64,000 bases of DNA from Paenibacillus rubinfantis (GTDB lineage Bacteria > Bacillota > Bacilli > Paenibacillales > Paenibacillaceae): assembly GCF_001486505.1 (NCBI RefSeq), contig NZ_LN909066.1:1096452-1160451 (forward strand), in the 5' to 3' direction. Both the position numbers and the translations under genes were made by a program. This document shows positions 44,332 through 53,436 of the stretch, piece by piece (within the stretch, counting starts at the first letter, position 1; every line of letters begins with the position of its first letter). Below the pieces are notes generated by a model, which saw only the letters and a list, made by a program, of their open reading frames with translations, was not told the DNA's origin and ran no database searches.

Positions 44332-46155
44332 CTAGTGCGTGACGAATTTGAAAAGAAAGTCGATCCCCATCCCAACCTGCGGCTGGCGAACCCGAATATC
44401 CAGCGCAAACCAGACCGTATCCTTCCCGTAGTGATCCCGATAGGTCCGCTCCTCGACCTCGGCTTCCAGCTGTTCCGGGTCGTAATGCAGCTCCAGCGCA
44501 AGCCCTGCGCGGGCGAAGCGTAGGATTCCCGGACCGGCAACCTCTGGCCGAATCGGAGTCACGAACCGCTCCACCAAGCTTCCCGGCGCTTCGATAAACG
44601 CAAATTCATCCCGAAGCGACAGGCTAGGCAGATCCGTCTTGGTCCAAACCCAGCTTCGCTTGAAGGACCTCAGCTGTTCGTCCTCATAGGCCCCGGACAG
44701 CTCCAGTTCCAAACCGCAGGTTTCCTCCGACGTCTCCCAACGGATGAGCGAAGCCCCTCTTTCCTCACCTTCCTGCTGCAAATGCCCGTTAATCCGCGGG
44801 ACGGAATGCCCTTGCGATCCGTTGCAATCATACATATACCTGGCCTCGCCAAAATAATTCCGCGTGTATTCCCCGCACCCGAGATCGGACAGGAAAAACT
44901 CGCCCCCGCCCGCCAACATGAAATGCCCCAGGTCGTTGTGGTTATGCGATTCGCCGTTATGCCCGCCTTTCGCTGCAAACCCAAACGTCCCCGCCGCGGC
45001 GGTAAATCGCGAGATCAGCCAGACGGCGTCCTCAAACGTAAAGTCGCCGTCCCTCCACTCTGCCGCTCCCGCCGCCGCGTGGTCCCGCCAAATCAAGTTG
45101 CGCAGCGCCGGCGCCCAGCGGCTGCAGTGATCCTCGCGGTAATCCGCATAGAGCGCGGCGGGCGGAGCTTCCACCTCCGCGTACCGCTCCGCGAGGTAAT
45201 GCGACAGCCCCGGATGAACGCTGCCGTACGGCTGTGTATCGGAGAAGTTGGCGACCAGCCGTCCGCCCAGAAAGCATTTTTGCTGGAACCCGGCAATTCG
45301 CCGCACCTTGTCCTCGCGGAACCAATCCCGCTGGCCCCGGCTTCGCTTCAGCAGCAGGTCGGCATAATAAACGAAATACCCGAACCCGTAATTCCAGTAT
45401 CCCAGCCCTTCCGGACAAGCGCCATCCTCGCCAAAGCCCTGCAAATAGAACCCCATGCTGCGCTCGGTTTTCTCTAATATCCGCGCCAGCCTGGCGTGAT
45501 CCTGCTCCTTCTCCATCAGCAGCAGCGCAGCTGAACCAATCGAGCCGGCGCAAACCGCCGACCAATTGTTCGTCAGCTCCTCCCAGTGGTAGGGACCGTT
45601 CTCAAGAAAAGGACGGAACAGCCGCTCCTCCACCAGCTCGGCGATCCGCACGCGCAGCAGCTCCGGCAGACGCTCGCCCAGCAGCAAAGACAGCTCGGCC
45701 AGCGCAAACCCCGTCTCCGCCGCGAACAGGTCAATCGTCTCCGAGACGATTCGCTTGTCATCCACATGCGCGGGCAAGCACCAGGTGAACTCGCTGCAGA
45801 TTGCCCAGACGGCATCCCACAGCGCCGCTTCGTACCTCTTCGACTCCGGTTCAAGCAGAGACAGGAAGGCGAAGGTGTTCAGCCTCCGCCGTTTTTCAAA
45901 ATACACCCGCTCATACTCCAGCCGTGACCCCTGCACTCGAAACAAGGAAAACAGCGAATAGGTCAACTCCTCCGCTGGGGAGCTTAACAGCCGTTCCCCC
46001 TCGGCTCGGATGACCTCCAGTTCGGACCGGGCATCCGCCGCCTCGCGCAGCAACTTCCAAAACGTCGCCCCGCTGCCGCTCACCGGATAGTAATCCTCCG
46101 CCTTTAAAGGAGCCCAACCCTCCGTTAGCTTCTCCCATCCTTCCAATGCGCTCAT
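44332..46155 (-). CDS. Heparinase II/III family polysaccharide lyase
   Basis: 607 residues. The N-terminal two-thirds is an alpha/alpha toroid (about 50-360) and the C-terminal third a beta-sandwich (about 380-607). GGHNGESHNHNDLGHFML holds the conserved His of heparinase II/III-type lyases. No signal peptide, so it should act on imported oligosaccharides. AAGGAGGAG precedes the ATG. The exact polysaccharide (heparin, heparan, alginate or another uronan) cannot be told from sequence. Confidence 0.88.
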   Translation of the reverse strand: MSALEGWEKLTEGWAPLKAEDYYPVSGSGATFWKLLREAADARSELEVIRAEGERLLSSPAEELTYSLFSLFRVQGSRLEYERVYFEKRRRLNTFAFLSLLEPESKRYEAALWDAVWAICSEFTWCLPAHVDDKRIVSETIDLFAAETGFALAELSLLLGERLPELLRVRIAELVEERLFRPFLENGPYHWEELTNNWSAVCAGSIGSAALLLMEKEQDHARLARILEKTERSMGFYLQGFGEDGACPEGLGYWNYGFGYFVYYADLLLKRSRGQRDWFREDKVRRIAGFQQKCFLGGRLVANFSDTQPYGSVHPGLSHYLAERYAEVEAPPAALYADYREDHCSRWAPALRNLIWRDHAAAGAAEWRDGDFTFEDAVWLISRFTAAAGTFGFAAKGGHNGESHNHNDLGHFMLAGGGEFFLSDLGCGEYTRNYFGEARYMYDCNGSQGHSVPRINGHLQQEGEERGASLIRWETSEETCGLELELSGAYEDEQLRSFKRSWVWTKTDLPSLSLRDEFAFIEAPGSLVERFVTPIRPEVAGPGILRFARAGLALELHYDPEQLEAEVEERTYRDHYGKDTVWFALDIRVRQPQVGMGIDFLFKFVTH

Positions 46156-46195
46156 CCCTTCTCCTCCTTGCCGCCGCTGCTAGAAGCGGCGCGGG

Positions 46196-48058
46196 CTACT
46201 GCAGCTCGATGCGTATTTCGTTCCCTTCGCAGGTCGTCAAGACGATCTCCCGCTCCCCGAACACCACATTTAGCGTATCAGGCGATACAGGCTGCCACGC
46301 GGCTCCCGGCGAGGGATCGCCGTAAACGGCCGCCGCAAGCACATGCACTCCCGGCTCCAGGGAAGCCTGGAGGGTGGGCAGGACGGTGCGCGGATACAGG
46401 ATATGGGTATTGGCGTTCGGGCGGATCAGTTCGGCCGTCTGATAACCAAGCAGGCTTTGCATCCCGCTCACCCCCCAAGGGCTTGCCGCTCCAACCGCTG
46501 CTTCTGCCGCCAGCCCAACGGCCTTCCGGCCCGCTTCCGGCCACTCCGTCAGCTCCGTTTCCACCCCCAGCGCAAAACCGCCCTCCGCCGCATCGAGCGG
46601 ACGTGCGGTCGCAATCCGGTGAATCCGTACGTGCCAAGGAAGTCCCGCTACGATCCAGGTGCGAACCTCCACGTCGGACCACGGCTTCCATAACGCGTAC
46701 AGCACATTGTCCCGGATCGACACGTCCAAATTTTGGCGTCGGACCCGATACAGATTATCCCCGCGCTCGCTGAGCGCCAGCATGGAATCGTACGCGCCTT
46801 GGGACAAGCCCCACTCTGCACGCGGGACGCTAAACCCAAACCCGGTCGAATACACGAATTTCTCGTATTTGGCCGAGGTATGGGTATGTTCGTTAGTGCC
46901 GCGATGACCGGTGTTGAAGGCGGCCACATGGCCGGATGCCGGATCGCGGGCAAGCACGAGATGGGCCGGGCGCTGGATCGACAACGCCGGAAGCTCCGGC
47001 AGCGGCAGCTCCTCCGCCGTCCAGAACGGATGATCCTCCGGCAAAGCCAGCGGCAGGAACGCTTTCAGCGCCCAATACGGGGAGCCGGGCGAATTGTAGT
47101 TCTCCGCCATCACCAGATTCGGATAGGCGTATCCCACCGTAAGCAGGCCATCGGAATTGCAAATCGGCCGGTTGAACCACCAGCGCAAATTGCGCAGCAC
47201 CAGCCCTTTCAACACACCAACCGGAAGCACGTCCACCTCGGCATAAGCCAGCGCGCTCCAGAAGGCGGATTGCGCGAAGCGGTACGCCAGACTCCGCCCG
47301 TAGGGCAGCGCTGCCCCGTCCGGAGCGAACCAGGCGAGAAAATCGCCGGCGAACGCCGCGGCACGCTCCTTGAACACTTGCGAGCGTTTGGGATCCTCTT
47401 CTTCCATCATACGTGCATAAAGCAGCCCGTAATAGTGGAACGCAAACGGAACGTAGTAATCGCTATGCCCCCCGATGCCGTCGCTGTACCAGCCGTCCTC
47501 CAAATAGAACGCGTCCAGCCGAGCCAGGTTCCGCTCCAATTGCTCCGCATCGTAAGGCAAGCCGGCTTTTCGGAATCCCACATTCACCAGCACGTTAAAG
47601 AACAACCAATTGCAGTCGTAACAAGGATGTTGATTCATCTGGTTCAGCCAGCGGTACAGCCGCTCACGCTCTTCCGGGTGCAGCGGTTCCCAGATGTGCT
47701 CCGGAATCAGCGCCAGCGCATACCCAAAGACCGCCATCTCCACCAGTCGCTGATCATAATCGCCAACCTCGCCCCAATATTCCTCATGCTCCGGATTCGT
47801 ACCGCAGCGAATGCCGTTCAGGACAACCTCCCATAACTCACTGGTACCGCCGCCCGCCAGCAGAGGCACCAATCCCCACAGCACCCGGGAGAAGCCTTCC
47901 ATCTCCGCCACAGCTGCCGGGTAGGACACCCCGCTCTTGCCTAGGGCAAGCCGGGCACCACCTTCACTGTAGAACGGCCGGAGGGGACGCACCAGTTCCT
48001 CCAAAACCTTCACCATATCGCTTCGCGTCCGGAGCGGATGGTCGACAGTCACCTTCAT
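46196..48058 (-). CDS. DUF2264 domain protein
   Basis: 620 residues with no signal peptide. An N-terminal alpha-helical toroid-like domain matches DUF2264 (REDM-like start, GFSRVLWGLVPLLAGG, NQHPCYDCNWLFFNVLVNVG). The C-terminal half is beta-rich (about 400-620). DUF2264 proteins occur with GH88/GH105 and lyase genes in uronan utilisation loci and are suspected carbohydrate-active enzymes, with no firm activity. AAAGGAG precedes the ATG. It lies between the ABC permease and lyase genes. Confidence 0.87.
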   Translation of the reverse strand: MKVTVDHPLRTRSDMVKVLEELVRPLRPFYSEGGARLALGKSGVSYPAAVAEMEGFSRVLWGLVPLLAGGGTSELWEVVLNGIRCGTNPEHEEYWGEVGDYDQRLVEMAVFGYALALIPEHIWEPLHPEERERLYRWLNQMNQHPCYDCNWLFFNVLVNVGFRKAGLPYDAEQLERNLARLDAFYLEDGWYSDGIGGHSDYYVPFAFHYYGLLYARMMEEEDPKRSQVFKERAAAFAGDFLAWFAPDGAALPYGRSLAYRFAQSAFWSALAYAEVDVLPVGVLKGLVLRNLRWWFNRPICNSDGLLTVGYAYPNLVMAENYNSPGSPYWALKAFLPLALPEDHPFWTAEELPLPELPALSIQRPAHLVLARDPASGHVAAFNTGHRGTNEHTHTSAKYEKFVYSTGFGFSVPRAEWGLSQGAYDSMLALSERGDNLYRVRRQNLDVSIRDNVLYALWKPWSDVEVRTWIVAGLPWHVRIHRIATARPLDAAEGGFALGVETELTEWPEAGRKAVGLAAEAAVGAASPWGVSGMQSLLGYQTAELIRPNANTHILYPRTVLPTLQASLEPGVHVLAAAVYGDPSPGAAWQPVSPDTLNVVFGEREIVLTTCEGNEIRIELQ

Positions 48059-48088
48059 CTCGTCAACTCCTTTAACCCGAAATGATCC

Positions 48089-48928
48089 TTAGCCTTTGAT
48101 CCCGGACGAAGCTACCCCCTGCACGAAATACTTCTGCAGCGCCAGGAATACGATCAGCACCGGGATGATCGAGACGACGCTGGCCGCCATGATTAAGCCG
48201 TATTCGGCGGAATATTGCGTGATAAACATCCGTAAGCCGATCTGGATCGTTTTGAGCTCCGTCTTGGTCAGGTAAATCATCGGCCCCAGAAAATCGTTCC
48301 ACGTATTTACGAACGTAAAAATCGTCAGCGTAGACAACGCCGGTTTGGAGAGCGGAAGCATGATTTTTCCCCAAATCCCGTATTCGCTGAGTCCGTCAAT
48401 CCGCGCCGCTTCGCAGAGCTCATCCGGAATGCCTTGGTAGAACTGGCGCATCAGGAACACGCCAAACGCCGAGAAGGCTTGCAGAAAAATGATGGCAAGA
48501 TGGGTGTTGTTCAACCCCATGGAACGCATCATGATAAACTGCGGAACCATGTACGCTTGCCACGGAATAGCGATCGTTGCGATGTAGCCGAGAAACAGCA
48601 CGTTTCTCCCTTTGAAACGCAGCTTCGAGAAAGCATATGCGGCAAAACTGGAAGTCAGCAGTTGCAGCACCGTGACAATAACGGACAGTTTCGCTGTGTT
48701 GTATATAAATCGTCCGAGCGGAATCCGCGTCCAGATCTCCGCATAATTCAGCCAGCGGGGAGCATCCGGGATCCAGTGCATCGGGAACGAAAAGACATCC
48801 TTATTTAACTTCAGCGAGGAAGACAGCATCCACGCGTAAGGAACAAGCATACACAGAACGACCACCGCAAGCACCAGGTACGCAAAAATCTTGGCGACGG
48901 TTTTGACTTGTTTGTTGGCTCCGGTCAT
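48089..48928 (-). CDS. MalG-type sugar ABC permease
   Basis: A 279-residue permease with six helices and EAA loop GIPDELCEAARIDGLSEYGI. It partners the MalF-type permease whose stop is 12 nt upstream. GGAGG precedes the ATG. No ATPase is encoded nearby; a shared MsmX-type ATPase elsewhere is expected (family knowledge). Confidence 0.95.
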   Translation of the reverse strand: MTGANKQVKTVAKIFAYLVLAVVVLCMLVPYAWMLSSSLKLNKDVFSFPMHWIPDAPRWLNYAEIWTRIPLGRFIYNTAKLSVIVTVLQLLTSSFAAYAFSKLRFKGRNVLFLGYIATIAIPWQAYMVPQFIMMRSMGLNNTHLAIIFLQAFSAFGVFLMRQFYQGIPDELCEAARIDGLSEYGIWGKIMLPLSKPALSTLTIFTFVNTWNDFLGPMIYLTKTELKTIQIGLRMFITQYSAEYGLIMAASVVSIIPVLIVFLALQKYFVQGVASSGIKG

Positions 48929-48940
48929 TTTTGCATCCTC

Positions 48941-49879
48941 CTATTGTCCGTACTTCTTCTCGCCCTGGAACTGAATCAGGGTAATCCCCAGCACGAGCAG
49001 GAACAGCACGATCGCCATGGCGCTGGCGTACCCGTAATCCAGCGAGCGGAACGCGGTGTTGTAAATTTGATAGACAAGGACCCGGGTCGAGTCGTTCAGT
49101 TGGTTATCGGCACCGGCAAACAGGTTGATAAACACGTCGTATACCTTAAACGAGTTGATCACCAGGATCATCAATACAAAGAACGTGGTTGGCGCCAACT
49201 GCGGAATCGTCACGTTGCGGAATCTTTTCCACGGGCCAGCCCCGTCCAGCTCGGCGGCTTCGTACAGCTCAGGATTTACGCCCTGCAAACCCGCCAAATA
49301 AATAACCATGTAATACCCCATGTTTTTCCACACGGTGAACAGGACGACCGTAAACATCGCCCAATCTTTGTCCGCGGCCCAGCGGGGCAAATCCTCGATC
49401 GGAACGCCGGTGATGGCGTGCAACAGATTGTTGACCGGCCCCATGGTCGGACTAAATACGAAATTCCAAACGGCCGCTACCGCAACCAGCGAAGCGACAT
49501 ACGGGAAGAAGAACACGGTCCGCATAAAGTTTCGCCCCAGCAGCTTCTGATTCAACAGGATCGCTAGCCCCAGCGCGCAGACCATCGTAAACGGCACGAC
49601 GCCGATCGTATAAAGAATCGTGTTCCAAAAAGCTTTGTGGAAGGTGCTGTCCTGAAGCAGCCGGGCAAAGTTGCGCAGCCCCACATACTCCATCGGGTTG
49701 GCCCCGTCCCATTTTACAAAAGCAAGCACAAACGCATATAACATCGGCACCAGCGTAAATAGGGCGAAGCCGATAAAGTTAGGGGCGATAAAGCTGTACG
49801 CCACCATATGATCCTTGACGCTTTTGGACAAAGCGCTTCTTTTTACCACTTCATTTCCTAACACGGGTTCATTCTGCAT
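48941..49879 (-). CDS. MalF/UgpA-type sugar ABC permease
   Basis: A 312-residue permease with six helices and the coupling loop GLQGVNPELYEAAELDGAGPW. GGAGGAG precedes the ATG. It begins after a hairpin with a T6 tail that separates it from the binding-protein gene, so its expression is likely lower than that of the binding protein. Confidence 0.95.
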   Translation of the reverse strand: MQNEPVLGNEVVKRSALSKSVKDHMVAYSFIAPNFIGFALFTLVPMLYAFVLAFVKWDGANPMEYVGLRNFARLLQDSTFHKAFWNTILYTIGVVPFTMVCALGLAILLNQKLLGRNFMRTVFFFPYVASLVAVAAVWNFVFSPTMGPVNNLLHAITGVPIEDLPRWAADKDWAMFTVVLFTVWKNMGYYMVIYLAGLQGVNPELYEAAELDGAGPWKRFRNVTIPQLAPTTFFVLMILVINSFKVYDVFINLFAGADNQLNDSTRVLVYQIYNTAFRSLDYGYASAMAIVLFLLVLGITLIQFQGEKKYGQ

Positions 49880-49917
49880 GATTTCTCCTCCAAACCTACA
49901 TGTGCTAGAGAATTCGG

Positions 49918-49945
49918 AAAAAAGGGCGGGCTCTCAAGCCCGCCC
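49918..49945 (-). terminator. Hairpin with T6 tail inside the sugar-uptake operon
   Basis: GGGCGGGCT (49924-49932) pairs with AGCCCGCCC (49937-49945), and on the minus strand six T follow. It lies after the binding-protein gene and before the permeases, so it is probably a partial terminator. Confidence 0.8.
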
Positions 49946-49980
49946 CTGGCAGCATCAAAATCGAATACGAATCTCAGCGA

Positions 49981-51324
49981 TTAGTTATTGAGTGCCTCTT
50001 GTACCCGTTTCTCCATATCCGCCAAACCTTCGTCGATGGTGGCGTTTTTCGTCATGATGTTATCGTGCGCCTCATTCAGAATCACTTCGATATCCGCGCT
50101 CTTCTCGTGCAGCGGCATTTCCAGGTACGTTCTATCCGTCGTCAGAGCTGCTTTACTGTTCTCATCCGTCGGGAAGCCGTCGATGGAAGCGATAGAGTTG
50201 ACGACCTCATCGTTTTTGATCGCCGGAATCGTCCCCGTGGATGCGATCACCGCTGCGCCCTCTTCACCCGTCACGAATTTCAGGAAATCCAGGGCAGCTT
50301 CTTTGTTAGAAGATTTTTGGTTCACGGCCAGAGAAGTGATCGTTCCCAGCGTCGTACCGGCTTTCACGCCATCCGGATGCGGATATTTCACGATCCCCCA
50401 GTTCGTCGCTTGGGACTCGCCGCTCTTCACCTTTTCGATTTGCGTGGCGATAAACCAGCTGCCCATGTTCATCATCGCAACGGAGTTATTGTAGAAGACG
50501 CCGGAATAGTGCGTGCTGGAAGTCTTCAGCGTCGCATAGTCCATCACGATGCCGTCGTCCTGTTCCTTCAGAATCCGTTCGTAGACCGGTTTCAGGAACT
50601 CGTACTTGCCGTCGACGATGGTGTTCTTCCCGTCCAGGATGCCAAACAGTTGGACTGCGCTCCGCCAGGTGTGGTAATGCGCGCCGTATACTTTTTCCGA
50701 GCCGCTGCCGGACGTCATTTTACGAGCCAACTCATCGTATTGATCCAGCGTCATGTCGTTGGTCGGATAAGGTACACCTGCTTTATCGAACAGGTCTTTG
50801 TTGTAGTACACAATCCAGAAGTCACTGCGGAAAGGCAAGGCGTACACGTCGCCGTTCATTTGAATTTGCTCAACCGTTCCGCCGTAAAGGGAAGTATCCA
50901 TCCCTTGTCCGTCGATAAAGCCCTTCAGCGGTTCCAGATGATTCTGCTTCACCAGGTTGGCATAGCCCGGAATGTCCTTGATCGTCAAAATATCCAGGTC
51001 CGCGCCGCCGGAGAGCTGCGTGCTGAGCATCGTCATGTAGTCGGTGGAGCCCAGGTCCACGTATTCGATCGTTACATTCGGATGATCTTTCTTATAAGCA
51101 TCGATCAATGGCTGGTAGTAAGCTGTTGCTTCCCAGTCCCATAACGCCCATTTCAGCGTGACGGGCTCATCGCTTTTCTCATTGGAAACGCTTGCAGAAT
51201 TGTTCGTCTGAGGATCAGCCGTCGACGTTTTGCTAGCATTTTCGTTCTTGCCGGAACATCCTGCGAGCAGACCTATAAGGAGAACGACCGCCAAGGTAAT
51301 CCCGAATATTTTCTTTCGTCTCAT
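49981..51324 (-). CDS. Sugar-binding lipoprotein of the uronan-uptake ABC transporter
   Basis: A 447-residue family 1 solute-binding lipoprotein. Lipobox LIGLLAGC (Cys at about 23), Ser/Thr/Asn linker, then the binding fold (VTLKWALWDWEATAYYQPLI...). ATG 51322-51324 has AAAAGGGG with a 7-nt spacer; a TTG six bases earlier is too close to that site. First gene of the operon running through GH88. Ligand probably an unsaturated uronic-acid oligosaccharide (inference from neighbours). Confidence 0.94.
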   Translation of the reverse strand: MRRKKIFGITLAVVLLIGLLAGCSGKNENASKTSTADPQTNNSASVSNEKSDEPVTLKWALWDWEATAYYQPLIDAYKKDHPNVTIEYVDLGSTDYMTMLSTQLSGGADLDILTIKDIPGYANLVKQNHLEPLKGFIDGQGMDTSLYGGTVEQIQMNGDVYALPFRSDFWIVYYNKDLFDKAGVPYPTNDMTLDQYDELARKMTSGSGSEKVYGAHYHTWRSAVQLFGILDGKNTIVDGKYEFLKPVYERILKEQDDGIVMDYATLKTSSTHYSGVFYNNSVAMMNMGSWFIATQIEKVKSGESQATNWGIVKYPHPDGVKAGTTLGTITSLAVNQKSSNKEAALDFLKFVTGEEGAAVIASTGTIPAIKNDEVVNSIASIDGFPTDENSKAALTTDRTYLEMPLHEKSADIEVILNEAHDNIMTKNATIDEGLADMEKRVQEALNN

Positions 51325-51601
51325 CTTCAAACCCCTTTTCCTCCTGTTTTGAACTTCCGGATCGGCATCGCCAAATCCTTAGGTTCATGGTAACGAAATT
51401 TGTAATGAAAGGGCATACATTTTTGCGTTCTTTTCCTACACTTTTCTATTCGCTTCTTCACCAAACGGGCGGAAAGCTGTAAAATCATACTCAAAAGATG
51501 TAAAAATGGTTGTTTATGATCCATGCCGCTGCCGATGAAGTCAACTCATGTTATTGTAGTTTATATCGGTAAAAACCCGCAGTGATCTTACTCCGGACGA
51601 G

Positions 51602-53377
51602 GTGATCGACACGCGCCAAAGAAAAGCCACCATCAAAAGCCGCATCATTATCATCATGACCGTGTTTGCCTTGCTGATTGCGGGGATGTTGTCCTTTTTC
51701 AGCTATGAGCTCATCTCGTATTTCCAGCGCAAAACGACGATTCAGGCAACGGAATTCAACCTGCAGCTCGTCTCCCACATCATCGACCAGGATCTGAATA
51801 ACCTATCGGCCTTGGCTATGTCCAGCAGCACGAACTCCCCTACCAATCAACTGATTCAGGACTATTTCGTCTCGCCGGACGCCAGTGCCAAGGACGGGTT
51901 AAATGTCTTCTCATCGATGCAGGAGGATTTTCGGGTCAACCGGTCCAACAGCTATGTGCGTCGTCTCATCATCACCGATCATCAGGCAAAATTTATTCAG
52001 GTCGACAATTCTGGAAGCGCTTCAGTTCCATTAAATATCCATAATATCAGCCAATTCCCCGGCCTGTCCGACGATGCGATAGAAGCCTGGGAACGAATCA
52101 TCCAGGACCCTCTCTCCCGCTCGAGCGGCATTCCGTACGTGTTGCCGATTTACGGAGACCGGGCCGCCCGAATCGGAACCGTCTATCTGCTCGCCAATAC
52201 CTCGGTCATCACCGATAAGCTGAAGGGGTATAGCCTGCCGGAGGGTTCTGAACTGCTGCTCACGCTTGGCAGCCATAAGTACCTGATCGAAGGGGATAAG
52301 GTGCAGCCGCTCTCTGCTCCTTACGCCATACATGCGTACGACAAAAAGGAAGCCACCGGAGCCCTGACCCAGCTAGCGTGGATCGAGCAGGAAGGGAAAC
52401 GCCGAATCTCCGTGTCCTATCCGGTGCGGGAAGGGATCGTGCTATCGCAGACGCTCGACGAGAAGCAATTTGCCCCGCAGCTGAACGCTTGGTTGCTGCT
52501 GATGATCGGCGTATCCGTGCTGGTCATCGCGTTAAGCGGGTTTATCACGCTCTACTTAACCCGGACGATCAGCTTACCCGTGGAAAAATTACGAAAGCGG
52601 ATCGACAAAATCGCGCAGGGCAACTTCCTCATCGACCGGAATATCGAATGGAACAGCGAACTAGGTGATGTCGGCCGCGGCATCAACCGGTTATCTCACG
52701 ATATCCTGACGCTGATGGATTCCCGCGTAGCGGACGAGAAGCAGAAGCAGGAGCTGGAATACCGGATGCTGCAGAGCCAGATCAGTCCGCATTTTCTCTA
52801 CAACACGCTCAACTCGATCAAATGGATGGCGACGATCCAAAATGCCACGGGCATCGCGGAAATGACAACCTCCTTATCCCGGTTGCTGCGCAGCATCGCC
52901 AAGGACCATCGCAAGCTGGTCCCGCTGCGGGAGGAGCTTAGCTTGATGGACGATTATTTTCTCATCCAAAAATATCGGTACGGCAGCACGATTACGATGG
53001 AACAGAACATCGAGGAGGAGGCGCTGCTCTCCGGGCTGATTCCCCGTTTTACGCTGCAGCCGCTGGTGGAAAATGCAATTTTCCACGGTATTGAACCCAA
53101 GGGGCGAGGGGAAATTGCGGTTACGGTAGCCCAAAGCGGCGGTTACGACATTCGGATTACGATTGAGGATAATGGGATCGGGATGAGTGAGGAGCAGATT
53201 GCGGCGATCTTATCCCAGCGGGAACCGGGATCCAAGGGCCTGTTCGAAAATGTCGGACTCCTCAGCGTACATGAACGGCTGCGCCTAACTTTTGGGGAGC
53301 GGTATGGCTTGTCCATCGAAAGCGAGCTGGGCCAATATACAAGAATGAGCTTATTGCTACCTTACCGGAAGTCGTGA
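51602..53377 (+). CDS. YesM-type sensor histidine kinase
   Basis: 591 residues: helix about 12-34, an extracellular sensor region about 35-295, second helix about 297-320, HAMP, then His_kinase (LQSQISPHFLYNTLNSIKWM) and HATPase (PLVENAIFHG, EDNGIGM). GTG start with a weak ribosome binding site. Divergent from the binding-protein gene, it probably detects the polysaccharide fragments taken up by that transporter (inference). Confidence 0.93.
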   Translation: MIDTRQRKATIKSRIIIIMTVFALLIAGMLSFFSYELISYFQRKTTIQATEFNLQLVSHIIDQDLNNLSALAMSSSTNSPTNQLIQDYFVSPDASAKDGLNVFSSMQEDFRVNRSNSYVRRLIITDHQAKFIQVDNSGSASVPLNIHNISQFPGLSDDAIEAWERIIQDPLSRSSGIPYVLPIYGDRAARIGTVYLLANTSVITDKLKGYSLPEGSELLLTLGSHKYLIEGDKVQPLSAPYAIHAYDKKEATGALTQLAWIEQEGKRRISVSYPVREGIVLSQTLDEKQFAPQLNAWLLLMIGVSVLVIALSGFITLYLTRTISLPVEKLRKRIDKIAQGNFLIDRNIEWNSELGDVGRGINRLSHDILTLMDSRVADEKQKQELEYRMLQSQISPHFLYNTLNSIKWMATIQNATGIAEMTTSLSRLLRSIAKDHRKLVPLREELSLMDDYFLIQKYRYGSTITMEQNIEEEALLSGLIPRFTLQPLVENAIFHGIEPKGRGEIAVTVAQSGGYDIRITIEDNGIGMSEEQIAAILSQREPGSKGLFENVGLLSVHERLRLTFGERYGLSIESELGQYTRMSLLLPYRKS

Positions 53378-53436
53378 CCCGTCCCTTCTGCCCTTCTGCC
53401 TTTCGCTAACGTAAACCACGCAAGGAAGTGATGGTT

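Noticed and set aside
46733..47836. Open frame of 367 codons antisense to the DUF2264 gene
   Set aside because: Same reason: shadow reading opposite a supported gene, His/Arg-rich.
49999..51144. Open frame of 381 codons antisense to the sugar-binding lipoprotein gene
   Set aside because: Shadow of a well-supported gene; Arg/His-rich product and no family resemblance.
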